Shown piece after piece: positions 54,326 through 63,478 of a DNA stretch of 64,000 nt (the first letter of the stretch is position 1; every line of letters begins with the position of its first letter). The DNA is from Streptomyces sp. Sge12 (lineage in GTDB: Bacteria; Actinomycetota; Actinomycetes; Streptomycetales; Streptomycetaceae), in contig NZ_CP020555.1 of NCBI RefSeq assembly GCF_002080455.1, forward strand, positions 3,534,001-3,598,000, written 5' to 3'. A program made the translations under genes and the position numbers. The notes below the pieces were generated by a model that had not been told where the DNA came from, made no database searches, and saw nothing but the letters and a program-made list of their open reading frames with translations.

Positions 54326-55051
54326 ATGGCCTCATCGGCACGCGCCAGCCGCGCCCGGGCCCAGCTCACCCTCAAGGAGCCGCCGGCCTCGGTCGGGGCC
54401 AAGCCGGGCGGGGTGCTCGCGAAGCTCGACCTCCAGTTCAACCCGTCGACCCTGCAGCTGGGCAAGACCACCGAGTGGCGGCGCTCCCCGTCCCGGATGG
54501 CCGGGCAGTCGGCGCTGCCCGAGTTCGTGGGCAGCGGTCCGCGCACCCTGAGCCTCGAGGTGTTCCTGGACGCGACCGCCACCCACGACAACTCGGTGGA
54601 GCAGGCGGTGGAGAAGCTGATGAAGGCGTGCGTACCGACCCCGGCCAGCCTCGGCCGCAAGAAGCCGGCGAGCCCCTGGGTGCGCTTCGAATGGGGCAGC
54701 GCGCGGACCACGTCCTTCGACGGGGTCCTGTCGAACCTCTCGGTGTCGTACACGCTCTTCGACGTGGACGGGAAACCGCTGCGGGCCACCTGTTCGCTGT
54801 CCATCGAGGAGGCGAGCGTCGACCCGCCGGGCCAGAACCCGACCTCCGGTTCACGGACCGCCCGCAGCACGCACATCGTCGTGGCGGGCGACAGCCTGGC
54901 GATGCTCGCCTGGCGCGAGTACGGCGACGCGACGGCCTGGCGGGTCATCGCGGAGGCCAACGGCATAGACGACCCGATGGCTCTCGTCCCCGGCACCGAG
55001 ATCGTGGTGCCGGGCACGCAGGACCAGCACGGCGAGGAGGAGCAGCGGTGA
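54326..55051 (+). CDS. cis7: LysM-containing baseplate hub protein (Pvc7-like)
   Basis: 241 residues. N-terminal domain about 15-170 (LDLQFNPSTLQLGKTTEW, LSLEVFLDATATHDNSVEQA), then a LysM-like motif (about 182-228: THIVVAGDSLAMLAWREYG, ITNGIDDP-type loop NGIDDPMALVPGTEIVVPG). Pvc7/gp53-like proteins join the hub to the wedge and tube. Followed at once by vgrG-like (4-bp overlap). Confidence 0.85.
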   Translation: MASSARASRARAQLTLKEPPASVGAKPGGVLAKLDLQFNPSTLQLGKTTEWRRSPSRMAGQSALPEFVGSGPRTLSLEVFLDATATHDNSVEQAVEKLMKACVPTPASLGRKKPASPWVRFEWGSARTTSFDGVLSNLSVSYTLFDVDGKPLRATCSLSIEEASVDPPGQNPTSGSRTARSTHIVVAGDSLAMLAWREYGDATAWRVIAEANGIDDPMALVPGTEIVVPGTQDQHGEEEQR

Positions 55052-56865
55052 GCGGGTCCGAGCCCGGAGGCCGGTCGTTCGCGGCCGACCCGATCGTGGA
55101 GGCCCCCGGCGAACTGCCCCAGATCTGGGCGGCACAACTGGTGAGCTGCGTGGTGGACGAGAACGTCGGCCTGCCGGACACGGCCGTCCTCACCTACCGC
55201 GACCCCGACCACGAGTTCCTGCGCGCCACCGGCATCACCATCGGCTCCCCGCTGCGGGTGTCGGTGATGACCGTAAAGGGACAGGCGCGGGAGCGGCTGT
55301 TCAACGGCGAGGTCACGGCCCTGGAGATCGACCGGGACCGCACCGGATCGTTCACCGTCGTCCGTGCCTACTCCAAGGCGCACCGCCTCCAGCGCGGCCG
55401 CAAGGTCGTGGCGTACCGGAACATGACGGCCGCCGCCATCGTCCGCAAGGTGGCCGCCGGAGCGGGGCTCTCCGTCGGGAAGGTGGAGGCCGCGCCGGTC
55501 ACCTACAAGCAGCTGTCCCAGGCGAACGTCTCCGACTGGGACTTCCTGCAGTACCTCGCGGGCGAGAGCGGCGCCCAGGTGCGCGTCGACGACCAGGGGC
55601 TTCTCCAGTTCACCCGGCCCGTGAAGGCGTCCGGGGCGCCCGCCCCGTCGACGTCGGCCGTGCGCAACCCGCTGGTCCTGGAGTACGGGCGGAACCTCCT
55701 CGCCCTGCGGGCCGCACTGTCGGCCGCCGACGGCTCGTCCACCGTGCAGGTCCGCGGCTGGGACGTGACCACGAAGCGGCCGCTGGTCGCCCAGCAGCCG
55801 TCGGTGGTCAGCGACACGGTGGTGCCGGGTCTCAGCCCCGCGCTGGCCGCCCGCTTCGGCAAGTCGGCCGTGGCCGTCACCGACACCCCGTACCGGACGC
55901 AGGCCGAGACCACGGCGGTCGCGAAGGCGGCGGCGGACCGGATCAGCTCCGGTTTCGGCGAGCTGGAGGCGGTGGCCGAGGGGAACCCGCTGCTGCGCGC
56001 GGGCAAGGCGGTGGCCCTCGGCAACGTGGGACAGGCGTTCTCCGGCCGGTACACGGCCACGGCGGTGCAGCACGTCCTGGAGCCGCACGGCGGCTACCGC
56101 ACCACCGTGTGGGTCAGCTCCAGCCCGGACCGCTCCCTCGCCGGCCTGGTGACCGGCGCCAACGCGCCGGGCCGCGGGCCGCGCATCCCGGGACTGGCGA
56201 TCGGCGTGGTGACGGACGTGCGCGAGCCGAACGGCTCCGAACGCGGCGCGGTGCGGCTGAAGTTCCCCTGGCTGGACGACACCTACGTCAGCGACTGGGT
56301 GCGTACCGTCCAGTGGGGCGGCAAGGGCGGCGGCGGTGTGGTGAGCCCCGAGGTCAACGACGAGGTGCTCGTCGGGTTCGAGCAGGGCCTGCTCGACAGC
56401 CCGTACGTGCTCGGCGGGCTCTACAACGGCGTGGACCAGCCCTCACCGCACGACGTGCCGCTCATCGACAAGACCAGCGGAAAGGTCAACCGCCGCTCGG
56501 TGGTGTCGCGTTCGGGCCACCGCGTGGAACTGCTGGACGCGGCGGCCCCCGGACCCTCCGGGCTGCGCCTGGTGACCGGGGACGAGCGCCTCGAAGTACG
56601 CATGGACGACCGCCGGGACCGCATCGAGCTCACCGTGTACGCGGGGCGGGGGCGGCCGCTGACCTCCGTCGTCCTGGACAAGGCCGGCATCACGCTGGAC
56701 GCCGGCAAGGGCAGCGTGAAGGTGTCCGGCCGCCAGGTGGACATCGACGGCACCGCCGGGGTCAGCATCGGCGGCCGGTCGGTGAAGGTGAACGGAACCA
56801 CGGACGTCACCGTCAACGGCGGCCTGCTCGCCGTCCTCAAGGCCCGGCTCATCCGGATCAACTGA
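55048..56865 (+). CDS. cis8: VgrG-like spike protein (Pvc8-like)
   Basis: 605 residues from GTG 55048. gp27-like hub about 20-350 (LFNGEVTALEIDRDRTGSF, RVDDQGLLQFTRP), gp5 OB-fold about 380-465 (GLAIGVVTDVREPNGSERGA, VGFEQGLLDSPYVLGGLYNG), then a beta-helix needle (VSGRQVDIDGTAGVSIGGRS and so on). It forms the trimeric spike under the tube, tipped by the PAAR protein encoded next. Confidence 0.92.
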   Translation: MSGSEPGGRSFAADPIVEAPGELPQIWAAQLVSCVVDENVGLPDTAVLTYRDPDHEFLRATGITIGSPLRVSVMTVKGQARERLFNGEVTALEIDRDRTGSFTVVRAYSKAHRLQRGRKVVAYRNMTAAAIVRKVAAGAGLSVGKVEAAPVTYKQLSQANVSDWDFLQYLAGESGAQVRVDDQGLLQFTRPVKASGAPAPSTSAVRNPLVLEYGRNLLALRAALSAADGSSTVQVRGWDVTTKRPLVAQQPSVVSDTVVPGLSPALAARFGKSAVAVTDTPYRTQAETTAVAKAAADRISSGFGELEAVAEGNPLLRAGKAVALGNVGQAFSGRYTATAVQHVLEPHGGYRTTVWVSSSPDRSLAGLVTGANAPGRGPRIPGLAIGVVTDVREPNGSERGAVRLKFPWLDDTYVSDWVRTVQWGGKGGGGVVSPEVNDEVLVGFEQGLLDSPYVLGGLYNGVDQPSPHDVPLIDKTSGKVNRRSVVSRSGHRVELLDAAAPGPSGLRLVTGDERLEVRMDDRRDRIELTVYAGRGRPLTSVVLDKAGITLDAGKGSVKVSGRQVDIDGTAGVSIGGRSVKVNGTTDVTVNGGLLAVLKARLIRIN

Positions 56866-56916
56866 CCCCCACCCCGACCTGCCCGGACCACGACCGTCTT
56901 CTGCGAGGAGAACCCG

Positions 56917-57234
56917 ATGCCAGCCGCCGCCCGTACCGGCGACCCCACCAACCACGGTGGCCGGCTCGCCACGCCGCCGCCCGGCGCCGCCGCGGCGGTG
57001 GCGACGGTGCTGATCGGCGGCCTGCCCGCCGCCGTCGTGGGCAGCCTGCACGTCTGCGTGGTCCCGCCGCACGCGGCCCTCGGCCCCGGCAACGTGATCA
57101 TGCCCAATCCGGCCGCCCTCGCCACGGGCACGGTGCTCATCGGCGGGCTGCCCGCGGCGCGGGCCCGCGATCAGACCTCCTGCGGCGCGATGGTCCTGAC
57201 CGGCGCCCCGACCGTCCTGATCGGCGGTGTGTGA
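56917..57234 (+). CDS. cis10: PAAR-repeat spike tip
   Basis: 105 residues; TGDPTNHGGRLATPPPGAAAAV, VLIGGLPAAVVGSLHVC, VLIGGLPAARARDQTSCGAMV are PAAR repeats (His/Cys residues bind the tip metal). RBS GCGAGGAG. It sharpens the end of the VgrG needle. TGATG overlap to the next gene. Confidence 0.92.
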   Translation: MPAAARTGDPTNHGGRLATPPPGAAAAVATVLIGGLPAAVVGSLHVCVVPPHAALGPGNVIMPNPAALATGTVLIGGLPAARARDQTSCGAMVLTGAPTVLIGGV

Positions 57235-57656
57235 TGAGCGAACGGTTCATCGGGCGCGGCTGGGCGTTCCCCCTGCGGGTCGGGCCGACCGGCGGCATCG
57301 CCATGGTCGAGCGGGAACGGGAACTCGAAGAAGCCATCCGGCTGGTCCTGGGCACCGCTCCGGGCGAGCGGCCGATGCGGCCCGAATTCGGCTGCGGCAT
57401 CCACGAGTACGTCTTCGCCCCCGGCGACGGCGACACCGCCGGGCGGGTCGCCCAGCAGGTGCGCGAGGCCCTGGAGCGCTGGGAGCCCCGGATCGCGGTG
57501 GACGAGGTCGTCGTGGCCTTCGACGCCGTGGACGCGGGCACCCTCTACATCGATGTGCACTACACGGTGCGCACCACCAACGACCGGCGCAACCTGGTCT
57601 TCCCCTTCTACACGATCCCCTCCGAGGAGGGGGCCGAGGAAATGGTCGCGGACTGA
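57234..57656 (+). CDS. cis9: gp25-like baseplate wedge protein (Pvc9-like)
   Basis: 140 residues. IRLVLGTAPGERPMRPEFGC, HEYVFAPGDGDTAGRVAQQV and the C-terminal NLVFPFYTIP are gp25/GPW landmarks. Baseplate wedge subunit, joined to the J-like protein. Start overlaps the PAAR stop by 1 bp. Confidence 0.92.
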   Translation: MSERFIGRGWAFPLRVGPTGGIAMVERERELEEAIRLVLGTAPGERPMRPEFGCGIHEYVFAPGDGDTAGRVAQQVREALERWEPRIAVDEVVVAFDAVDAGTLYIDVHYTVRTTNDRRNLVFPFYTIPSEEGAEEMVAD

Positions 57657-59635
57657 TGGCCCTGCCCTCCCCCAACCTGGACGACCGGCGGTTCCAGCAA
57701 CTCGTCGACGAGGCGAAGCGGTACGTGCAGCAGCGCGCACCGGAGTGGACCGACCACAACGTCTCCGACCCGGGCGTCACCCTGATCGAGACGTTCGCCT
57801 ACCTCGTCGACCAGCTGCTGTACCGGCTGAACCGGGTCCCGGACAAGAACTACCTGGCGTTCCTGGACCTGTTGGACATCCAGCTGTACCCGCCCTCGGC
57901 CGCCGTCGCCGACGTCGACTTCTGGCTGTCCGCCCCGCAGCCCGACACGGTGACGCTGCCCGCGGGCACCGAGGTGACGACCGCCGCCGGCGAGACCGAG
58001 GAAGCCGTGGTGTTCGCGACCACCGGCGATCTGCGCATCGTGCCCAGCGAGTTGATGCGCCTGGTCACCGCCCCGCGCAGCGGTGACATGACCGACCGGA
58101 CCGGTGCGCTCGCCGAGGGCCGCGACATACCGTGCTTCGGGTCGACGCCCGAGCCCGGCGACGCCCTGCTGTTCGGCCTGCCGACGGCGGTCCCGCGCTG
58201 CGTGGTCGCGGTCCGCCTCGACAGCCGTGTCGAGGGCGTCGGTGTCGACCCGCGCCAGCCCCCGCTGGTGTGGGAGGCGTGGGACGGCGGCCGGTGGCAG
58301 CGCTGCGAGACCGACTCCGACAGCACCGGCGGCCTCAACCGGCCCGGCGAGGTCATCGTGTACGTACCGGCCGGGCACACCGCATCCCTGCTGAGCGGCA
58401 CCCGCGCCGGCTGGCTGCGCTGCCGGGTCACCGAACCGGAGCCCGGCCAGCCCTTCTACTCGGAGTCCCCGACCGTGCGCGAGGCCGCCGTCTTCACCGT
58501 CGGCGGCACGATGGCCGTGGAGCACGCCGAGCGGGTGACCGACGTACCGCTCGGTGCCTCGGAGGGGGTGGCGGGGCAGACCTTCCGGCTCGGCCGCCCG
58601 CCCGTGCTGCTCGACGGCGAACCACCCGTGGTGGAGGTGTCGTCCGCCGAAGGGTGGCGGCGCTGGGAGGTGGTGGAGCACTTCGGCCGCTCGGGTCCCG
58701 ACGACCGGCACGTCCGGGTGAACGCCACCACCGGCGAGTTCACCTTCCCGCCGGTGCTGCGCGAGGCCGACGGCACCCTGCGGGCCTGCGGCGCGGTCCC
58801 GCCCAAGGGCGCCCAGGTCCGCGTGGCCCGATACCGCACCGGGGGCGGCCCCGCGGGCAACGTCTCGCGCGGCGCGATCTCCGTCCTGCGCAGCTCCGTC
58901 CCGTACATCGCCCGGGTCACCAACCGGGAGGCGGCACTCGGCGGTGTCGCCGGGGAGACCATCGACAACGCCAAGCTGCGGGCGCCGGAAACGCTGCGCA
59001 TGCAGGAACGCGCGGTGACCGCCGAGGACTACGAGATCATCGCCCGCCAGGCGGCGCCCTCGGTGCGCCGGGTCCGCTGCCTGCCCGCCACGAGCGCGAC
59101 GGGGGGACCGGCCGGAGCGGGCGCGGTACGCGTCCTGGTGGTGCCGGACGCCGTCGCCGACGAGGGCGACGACCGGCTCCGCTTCGAGCAGCTGATCCCC
59201 TCCGACCAGGTGCTCGAAGCGATCACCGGCACCCTCGACGAACGGCGGCTGATCGGCACGCGCCTCGTCGTGGAGCCACCCGTCTACCAGGGCGTCACCG
59301 TGGTCGCCCGGCTGTCGGCACCCGCCGCGGACGCCGATCGGGTACGGGAGGCGGCGCTCGCCGCGCTGTTCCGGCACCTCAACCCGCTGCGCGGCGGGCC
59401 CGACGGCGCCGGCTGGCCGTTCGGACGGCCCGTCCAGTACGGCGAGGTGTTCGGCGTACTGCAACGCGCCGTCGGAGACGTCCTGGTGGAGGAGATCCGG
59501 ATGTTCGCCGCCGACCCGATCACCGGGCGGCGCGGCGCCCCCGTCGACCGGATCGACATCGGAGCGGGCGCGCTCGTCTTCTCCTACCAGCACCAGGTGG
59601 TCGTGACGGAGCCGGAGACGGGGGTGCACGGATGA
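57656..59635 (+). CDS. cis11: Large baseplate wedge protein (Pvc11/gpJ-like)
   Basis: 659 residues from ATG 57656 (TGATG overlap). N terminus LPSPNLDDRRFQQLVDEAKR and DPGVTLIETFAYLVDQLLYR, then a long beta-rich middle (about 75-460), and C-terminal MQERAVTAEDYEIIARQAAP and RGGPDGAGWPFGRPVQYGEV typical of the J-like wedge. Holds the sheath-tube-baseplate interface. Confidence 0.92.
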   Translation: MALPSPNLDDRRFQQLVDEAKRYVQQRAPEWTDHNVSDPGVTLIETFAYLVDQLLYRLNRVPDKNYLAFLDLLDIQLYPPSAAVADVDFWLSAPQPDTVTLPAGTEVTTAAGETEEAVVFATTGDLRIVPSELMRLVTAPRSGDMTDRTGALAEGRDIPCFGSTPEPGDALLFGLPTAVPRCVVAVRLDSRVEGVGVDPRQPPLVWEAWDGGRWQRCETDSDSTGGLNRPGEVIVYVPAGHTASLLSGTRAGWLRCRVTEPEPGQPFYSESPTVREAAVFTVGGTMAVEHAERVTDVPLGASEGVAGQTFRLGRPPVLLDGEPPVVEVSSAEGWRRWEVVEHFGRSGPDDRHVRVNATTGEFTFPPVLREADGTLRACGAVPPKGAQVRVARYRTGGGPAGNVSRGAISVLRSSVPYIARVTNREAALGGVAGETIDNAKLRAPETLRMQERAVTAEDYEIIARQAAPSVRRVRCLPATSATGGPAGAGAVRVLVVPDAVADEGDDRLRFEQLIPSDQVLEAITGTLDERRLIGTRLVVEPPVYQGVTVVARLSAPAADADRVREAALAALFRHLNPLRGGPDGAGWPFGRPVQYGEVFGVLQRAVGDVLVEEIRMFAADPITGRRGAPVDRIDIGAGALVFSYQHQVVVTEPETGVHG

Positions 59636-60195
59636 GCCGGGCCGCAGTCCCCGGCCTGACCGGCCGGTACCCGATCGGCGAGCAACTGCCCGCGCTGTAC
59701 GCCGACGACGACTTCGCACAGCGGTTCACGGCGGGCCTTGACACCGTCCTCGCCCCGGTGTTCTCGACCCTCGACAACCTGCCGTCCTACTTCGACCCCC
59801 GCCTGGCCCCCGCCGACTTCCTGCCCTGGCTGGCCTCCTGGGTGGGCGGCATCGACGACCCCGCGTGGCCCACCGGGCTGCGGCGCGAGGCGGTGGCGCG
59901 GGCGGTGGAACTGCACCGCTGGCGCGGCACCCGGCGCGGCCTGACCGAGGCCCTGCGCCTGGTGCTCGGCGTGTCCGCCGAGGTCAGCGGGGACGGCGGG
60001 GCCGCCTGGTCCCGTACGGCCGGTGCCGAGCTGCCCGCCGCCCCGGCCGCCGAGGTCCTGGTGCGGGTGTGGCCGGACCGCGGGGCGGAGGTGGATGCGG
60101 ACCGGGTCGGCGCGCTCGTGCGCTCCCTGTGCCCCGTCCACACGGTCTGCCGGATCGAGGTCCTGTCCGGGCCGCCCACCGGCGAAGGGAAGTGA
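59632..60195 (+). CDS. cis12: Tail protein I-like wedge protein (Pvc12-like)
   Basis: 187 residues, 4-bp overlap. FDPRLAPADFLPWLASWVGG and LHRWRGTRRGLTEALRLVLG are the phage tail protein I signature. It is at the tip of the wedge, where tail fibres would attach; no fibre gene follows. Confidence 0.9.
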   Translation: MSRAAVPGLTGRYPIGEQLPALYADDDFAQRFTAGLDTVLAPVFSTLDNLPSYFDPRLAPADFLPWLASWVGGIDDPAWPTGLRREAVARAVELHRWRGTRRGLTEALRLVLGVSAEVSGDGGAAWSRTAGAELPAAPAAEVLVRVWPDRGAEVDADRVGALVRSLCPVHTVCRIEVLSGPPTGEGK

Positions 60196-61829
60196 CAGCG
60201 GTGCGTGCGTGTCCCGTGTGCGGGTCGTCCAACGGCGTGACGGACGACTTCTGCGGCAACTGCGGTGCCTACCTGGGCTGGTCCGGCTCAGCCCCCACGC
60301 GGAACCCGGCGGGCTCGGAAACCGACGCCCCCGACCACCCCGCGGCAGAACCACCGACCCCGCCCGGCTCGTCGCCGTCCACACCGGCCCCGCCCGGCTC
60401 GTCGCCGGCCGCTGCCGGCAGGGCCGGGTCGGCCCCGACTGCCCACTCCCGAGCGGAGTCGCCCGCGCCTGGCACGACCGGGTCGTCGCCGGCTGCCCCC
60501 GGCAGGGCCGGGTCGGGTTCGGCTGCTCGCTCCACAACCGGCTCGTCGCCGTCCACCCCCGCCTCGACCGGCTCGGCCGCCCCCACCACGACCGGGTCGG
60601 CTCAGTCCGCACCCGCCACGACCGGGTCGTCGCCGACTGCCCCCGGCACGACCGGCTCGGCCCCGGCCGCTCCCGGCAGGGCCGGGTCGGCCCCGACTGC
60701 CCACTCCCGAGCGGAGTCGCCCGCACCCGGCACGACCGGCTCGTCGCCGTCCGCGCCCGGCAGGGCCGCGTCTTCGCCGTCCGGGGCCGGTAGGGCCGGG
60801 TCGGCCCCGGCTGCGCCCTCCGGCGCGGAGTCGGCCCCGCCCGCGACGGCCGACGCGGACCGGCAGGGCGGATCCGACCCCGCCGGGTCCGCTGCCGCGG
60901 ATCGGCGGCGGCCCTGGCAGCGCCGACGCCCGGCCCCGGCCCCGGCCCCACCGGCGCCCGCGCCCGCACCCGCCGCCGAGCCCGCCGCCGCGGAACCGAC
61001 CCCGGCGCGGCCGCCCGCCTCACCCCGGCCCGTCGCGCCGCAGGCCCCCGCGTCGCCGCAGCCCGTCCTGCCCGCGAAGGCGGCCCGGCCGCGCCCGGTC
61101 GTGCGTACCGCCCCGGTCAGCGACGACGTGTCCGGCGTGCCGTGTCCCGACTGCGGTACGCCCAACCCGCCGGACCGCCGGTTCTGCCGCCGCTGCGCGG
61201 CTCGGCTGACGCCCACCACCGCACCGGCGCCCCTGCCGTGGTGGCGGACGATCTGGCCGTTCCGCCGCCGCACGCGCTCGGGTTCCGGCCGGGCGACGCG
61301 CTTCCTGGTGGTCCTGGCCGTCGTACTGGCCCTCTGCGCGGGCGGCTTCCTGCTGCTGCCGGCCGGGCGCCACCTGATCGAGGACACCCGCGACAAGCTC
61401 GGCAAGGCCAAGGCGGTGACCGCCACCCGCGTGGAGGCGAGCGCCGAGGTGCCCGGGCATCCGGTGGGCCACAGCACGGACGGGCTCAGCAACCGCTACT
61501 GGGGCGCGCCCGGCCCCGGCGCCTCGGTGACGTACACCTTCGCGAAGCCGTTCCGCATGGTCGACGTGATCATCACCAATGGCGCCTCGTCGTCGCCCGA
61601 GGAGTACGCGAAGCAGGCGCGGGCGCTCCAGATCGACATGGAGGTGACGGCCCGGGACGGCCGGAAGGTCCACAAGAAGCTCGCGCTGAGCGACAAGCCC
61701 GGTCCCCAGACGTTCCCCACCGGCATCAGCGACGTCACGACGGTCCGGCTGACCCTGGACGCCCCCGCCGGGGCCGCACCGGAGCGCCATCTCGCCCTGG
61801 CGGAGGTGGAGTTCTTCCAGCGGAGCTGA
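60192..61829 (+). CDS. Zinc-ribbon, transmembrane, discoidin/NADase-type glycan-binding protein
   Basis: 545 residues from GTG 60192; GTG 60201 is an alternative. Zinc ribbon 1: ACPVCGSS..CGNCG (C7, C10, C21, C24). Then an Ala/Pro/Ser/Thr/Gly linker (about 30-310) with PGTTGSSP/PGRAGSAP repeats. Zinc ribbon 2: CPDCGTPN..FCRRC (C318, C321, C332, C335). One transmembrane helix (about 370-392, FLVVLAVVLALCAGGFLLLP), then a C-terminal discoidin-like domain (about 410-545) of the 'NADase-type glycan-binding' sort (FAKPFRMVDVIITNGASSS). So ribbons inside, sugar-binding domain outside. Position at the operon end suggests it ties the particle to the membrane or wall. Confidence 0.75.
   Translation: MTAVRACPVCGSSNGVTDDFCGNCGAYLGWSGSAPTRNPAGSETDAPDHPAAEPPTPPGSSPSTPAPPGSSPAAAGRAGSAPTAHSRAESPAPGTTGSSPAAPGRAGSGSAARSTTGSSPSTPASTGSAAPTTTGSAQSAPATTGSSPTAPGTTGSAPAAPGRAGSAPTAHSRAESPAPGTTGSSPSAPGRAASSPSGAGRAGSAPAAPSGAESAPPATADADRQGGSDPAGSAAADRRRPWQRRRPAPAPAPPAPAPAPAAEPAAAEPTPARPPASPRPVAPQAPASPQPVLPAKAARPRPVVRTAPVSDDVSGVPCPDCGTPNPPDRRFCRRCAARLTPTTAPAPLPWWRTIWPFRRRTRSGSGRATRFLVVLAVVLALCAGGFLLLPAGRHLIEDTRDKLGKAKAVTATRVEASAEVPGHPVGHSTDGLSNRYWGAPGPGASVTYTFAKPFRMVDVIITNGASSSPEEYAKQARALQIDMEVTARDGRKVHKKLALSDKPGPQTFPTGISDVTTVRLTLDAPAGAAPERHLALAEVEFFQRS
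60355..60830 (+). repeat. Low-complexity coding repeat in the zinc-ribbon protein linker
   Basis: Roughly 15 imperfect copies of a 30-45-bp unit coding PGTTGSSP or PGRAGSAP. Near-exact duplication of about 60 bp occurs (around 60410-60480 and 60668-60740), so this linker is likely length-variable. Confidence 0.7.
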
Positions 61830-61888
61830 CGGCCCCCACGCTGCTCCGGGCCGGCCCGGGCCGGCTCCGCCCGGAGTAGCGTGGCCGG

Positions 61889-62464
61889 ATGGAGACGCAC
61901 GTACGACTGGAGCCCTGGTCGGCCGGAGACTTCTGGCTGCTGGAGCGCGCGAACGAACCCGCCATGACCGAGTTCCTGGGCGGCCCCGAGCCGGCCGCGA
62001 AGCTCCTCGACCGGCAGCGCCGCTACGAGGCCCTGAGCGCGCGGGAGCCGTCCGCCGGGCGGATGTTCCGCGTCGTGTGGAACCGCCCCGGGGGCGACCG
62101 CGCCGAGAGCGTCGGGTCCGTCGGCTTCTGGGAGCGGGAGTGGCGCGGCGAGCAGGTCTACGAGGCCGGCTGGGGCATCCTCCCCGAGTTCCAGGGACAC
62201 GGCCTGGCGGTGGCCGCGCTGTCCGAACTCCTCGCCCTTGTCCGCGTCCACGGCTCCCGCGACAGCGTGCACGCCTTCCCCGGCACCGACCACCCTGCGT
62301 CCAACGCGGTGTGCCGGCGCGCCGGGTTCGAGTACCTGGGCGACGTCGACTTCGAGTACCCGCCCGGGGTGCCCCACCCGAGCTGCGACTGGCGCTACCG
62401 GGTGGGGCGGCCGCAGGACCCGGGCACGCCGCCGGGCATGGCGCCGGTCACACCGTCAGGATGA
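61889..62464 (+). CDS. GNAT-family N-acetyltransferase
   Basis: 191 residues. RimJ/RimL-type GNAT: GWGILPEFQGHGLAVAALSE is the acetyl-CoA loop, and the late VCRRAGFEYLGDVDFEYPPG the C-terminal strand. Probably modifies a small molecule or protein N terminus; not part of the CIS. Stop overlaps 17 bp with the convergent oxidoreductase gene. Confidence 0.88.
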   Translation: METHVRLEPWSAGDFWLLERANEPAMTEFLGGPEPAAKLLDRQRRYEALSAREPSAGRMFRVVWNRPGGDRAESVGSVGFWEREWRGEQVYEAGWGILPEFQGHGLAVAALSELLALVRVHGSRDSVHAFPGTDHPASNAVCRRAGFEYLGDVDFEYPPGVPHPSCDWRYRVGRPQDPGTPPGMAPVTPSG

Positions 62465-63359
62465 TCCGGCCGCGGACCCCGGGGGTCCCCAGCTGCGCGT
62501 GGGCCTTCGCGGCCTCCGCGAGCGGGAAGGTCTGCGCCACCCGGAGGGTCAGTGCGCCCGCGTCGACCAGGGCCACCAGGCGGGCCAGGTGCGCCCCGTC
62601 CGCCGCGACCTCCTGCTCCTCGACCCGGATGCCGCGCTCCGGGGCCGGGGCGTGGTTCGGGATCAGGCCGACGTAGACCCCGCCGTCGCGTACGAAGCCC
62701 AGCGCGTCCGCGCCCAGGACGGCCGCGTCCAGGACCCCGTCCACGGGCCCGGCCGGGGCCGCGCCGCGCGGGACGAAGCCGGTCGCGCCCAGGGACCGTA
62801 CGAGCTCCTCGTCCTCCGCGCCCGCCAGGGCCGTCACCACCAGGCCGGCCCGCGCGGCGAGCTGGACGGCCAGCGCTCCGACGACGCCCGCGGCTCCGGT
62901 GATCAGCACCGAGGAGCCGGGGGCGAGCCCCAGCAGGTCCACCGCGCGGGCGGCGGTGAGGCCGCCGAGCGGGAGCCCGGCCGCGGCCACGGCGTCCACG
63001 GTCGTCGGCGCGGCCGCCACGGCGGTGGCGTCGAGCACCACGTACTGCGCGTGCGTGCCGAGCGGCTTCACCGCCCCGTGGTGCAGGCCCACGACCCGGT
63101 CGCCGGCCCGGAGGCCGGTCACATCGGCGCCGACCTCGTCGATCTCCCCGGCCACCTCCCAGCCGAGGCCGAGCCGCTGTCCACCGCCGCCGAAGACCCC
63201 GGCGCGGACCGCGCCGTCCACCGGGTTCAGCCCGGCCGCGGCGACCCGGACGCGGAGCTGGCCGGCCGCGGGGCGCGGGATCGGGACCTCGGCCAGTACG
63301 ACCTGCTCCGGGCCGCCGAATGCGCTCACCACGGCCGCCGACATCGTCTGCTCGCTCAT
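62448..63359 (-). CDS. NADPH:quinone oxidoreductase-like enzyme (MDR family)
   Basis: 303 residues. VSAFGGPEQVVLAEVPIP, GLGWEVAGEIDEVGADVTGL and GAAGVVGALAVQLA (NADPH-binding) place it in the zinc-free MDR quinone-oxidoreductase subgroup. It would reduce quinones or enals. Divergent from an HxlR regulator with two dyads between, a common layout for an electrophile-response pair. Confidence 0.88.
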   Translation of the reverse strand: MSEQTMSAAVVSAFGGPEQVVLAEVPIPRPAAGQLRVRVAAAGLNPVDGAVRAGVFGGGGQRLGLGWEVAGEIDEVGADVTGLRAGDRVVGLHHGAVKPLGTHAQYVVLDATAVAAAPTTVDAVAAAGLPLGGLTAARAVDLLGLAPGSSVLITGAAGVVGALAVQLAARAGLVVTALAGAEDEELVRSLGATGFVPRGAAPAGPVDGVLDAAVLGADALGFVRDGGVYVGLIPNHAPAPERGIRVEEQEVAADGAHLARLVALVDAGALTLRVAQTFPLAEAAKAHAQLGTPGVRGRIILTV

Positions 63360-63411
63360 TTTCTTCTCTCCCGTTCGTCTGTTCGCTCGTTTCCGGTGAG
63401 CACTAACCTAG

Positions 63412-63456
63412 GGAGAGTTACTCTCCTTTCGTAAGTACGCACTCCAAGGTGCGTAC
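63412..63456. promoter_or_regulatory. Two dyads between the oxidoreductase and the HxlR gene
   Basis: GGAGAG-TTA-CTCTCC (63412-63426) and GTACGCAC (63435-63442) with GTGCGTAC (63449-63456), 6-nt spacer, both perfect. They sit between divergent starts 63359 and 63479 and are candidates for the HxlR-type operator and its promoter. Confidence 0.6.
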
Positions 63457-63478
63457 CCGACCCGGAAGTGGGGCACCC

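Noticed and set aside
57171..57780. Antisense Arg-rich frames over PAAR and gp25 genes
   Set aside because: Composition typical of GC shadows; opposite strand genes overlap as an operon.
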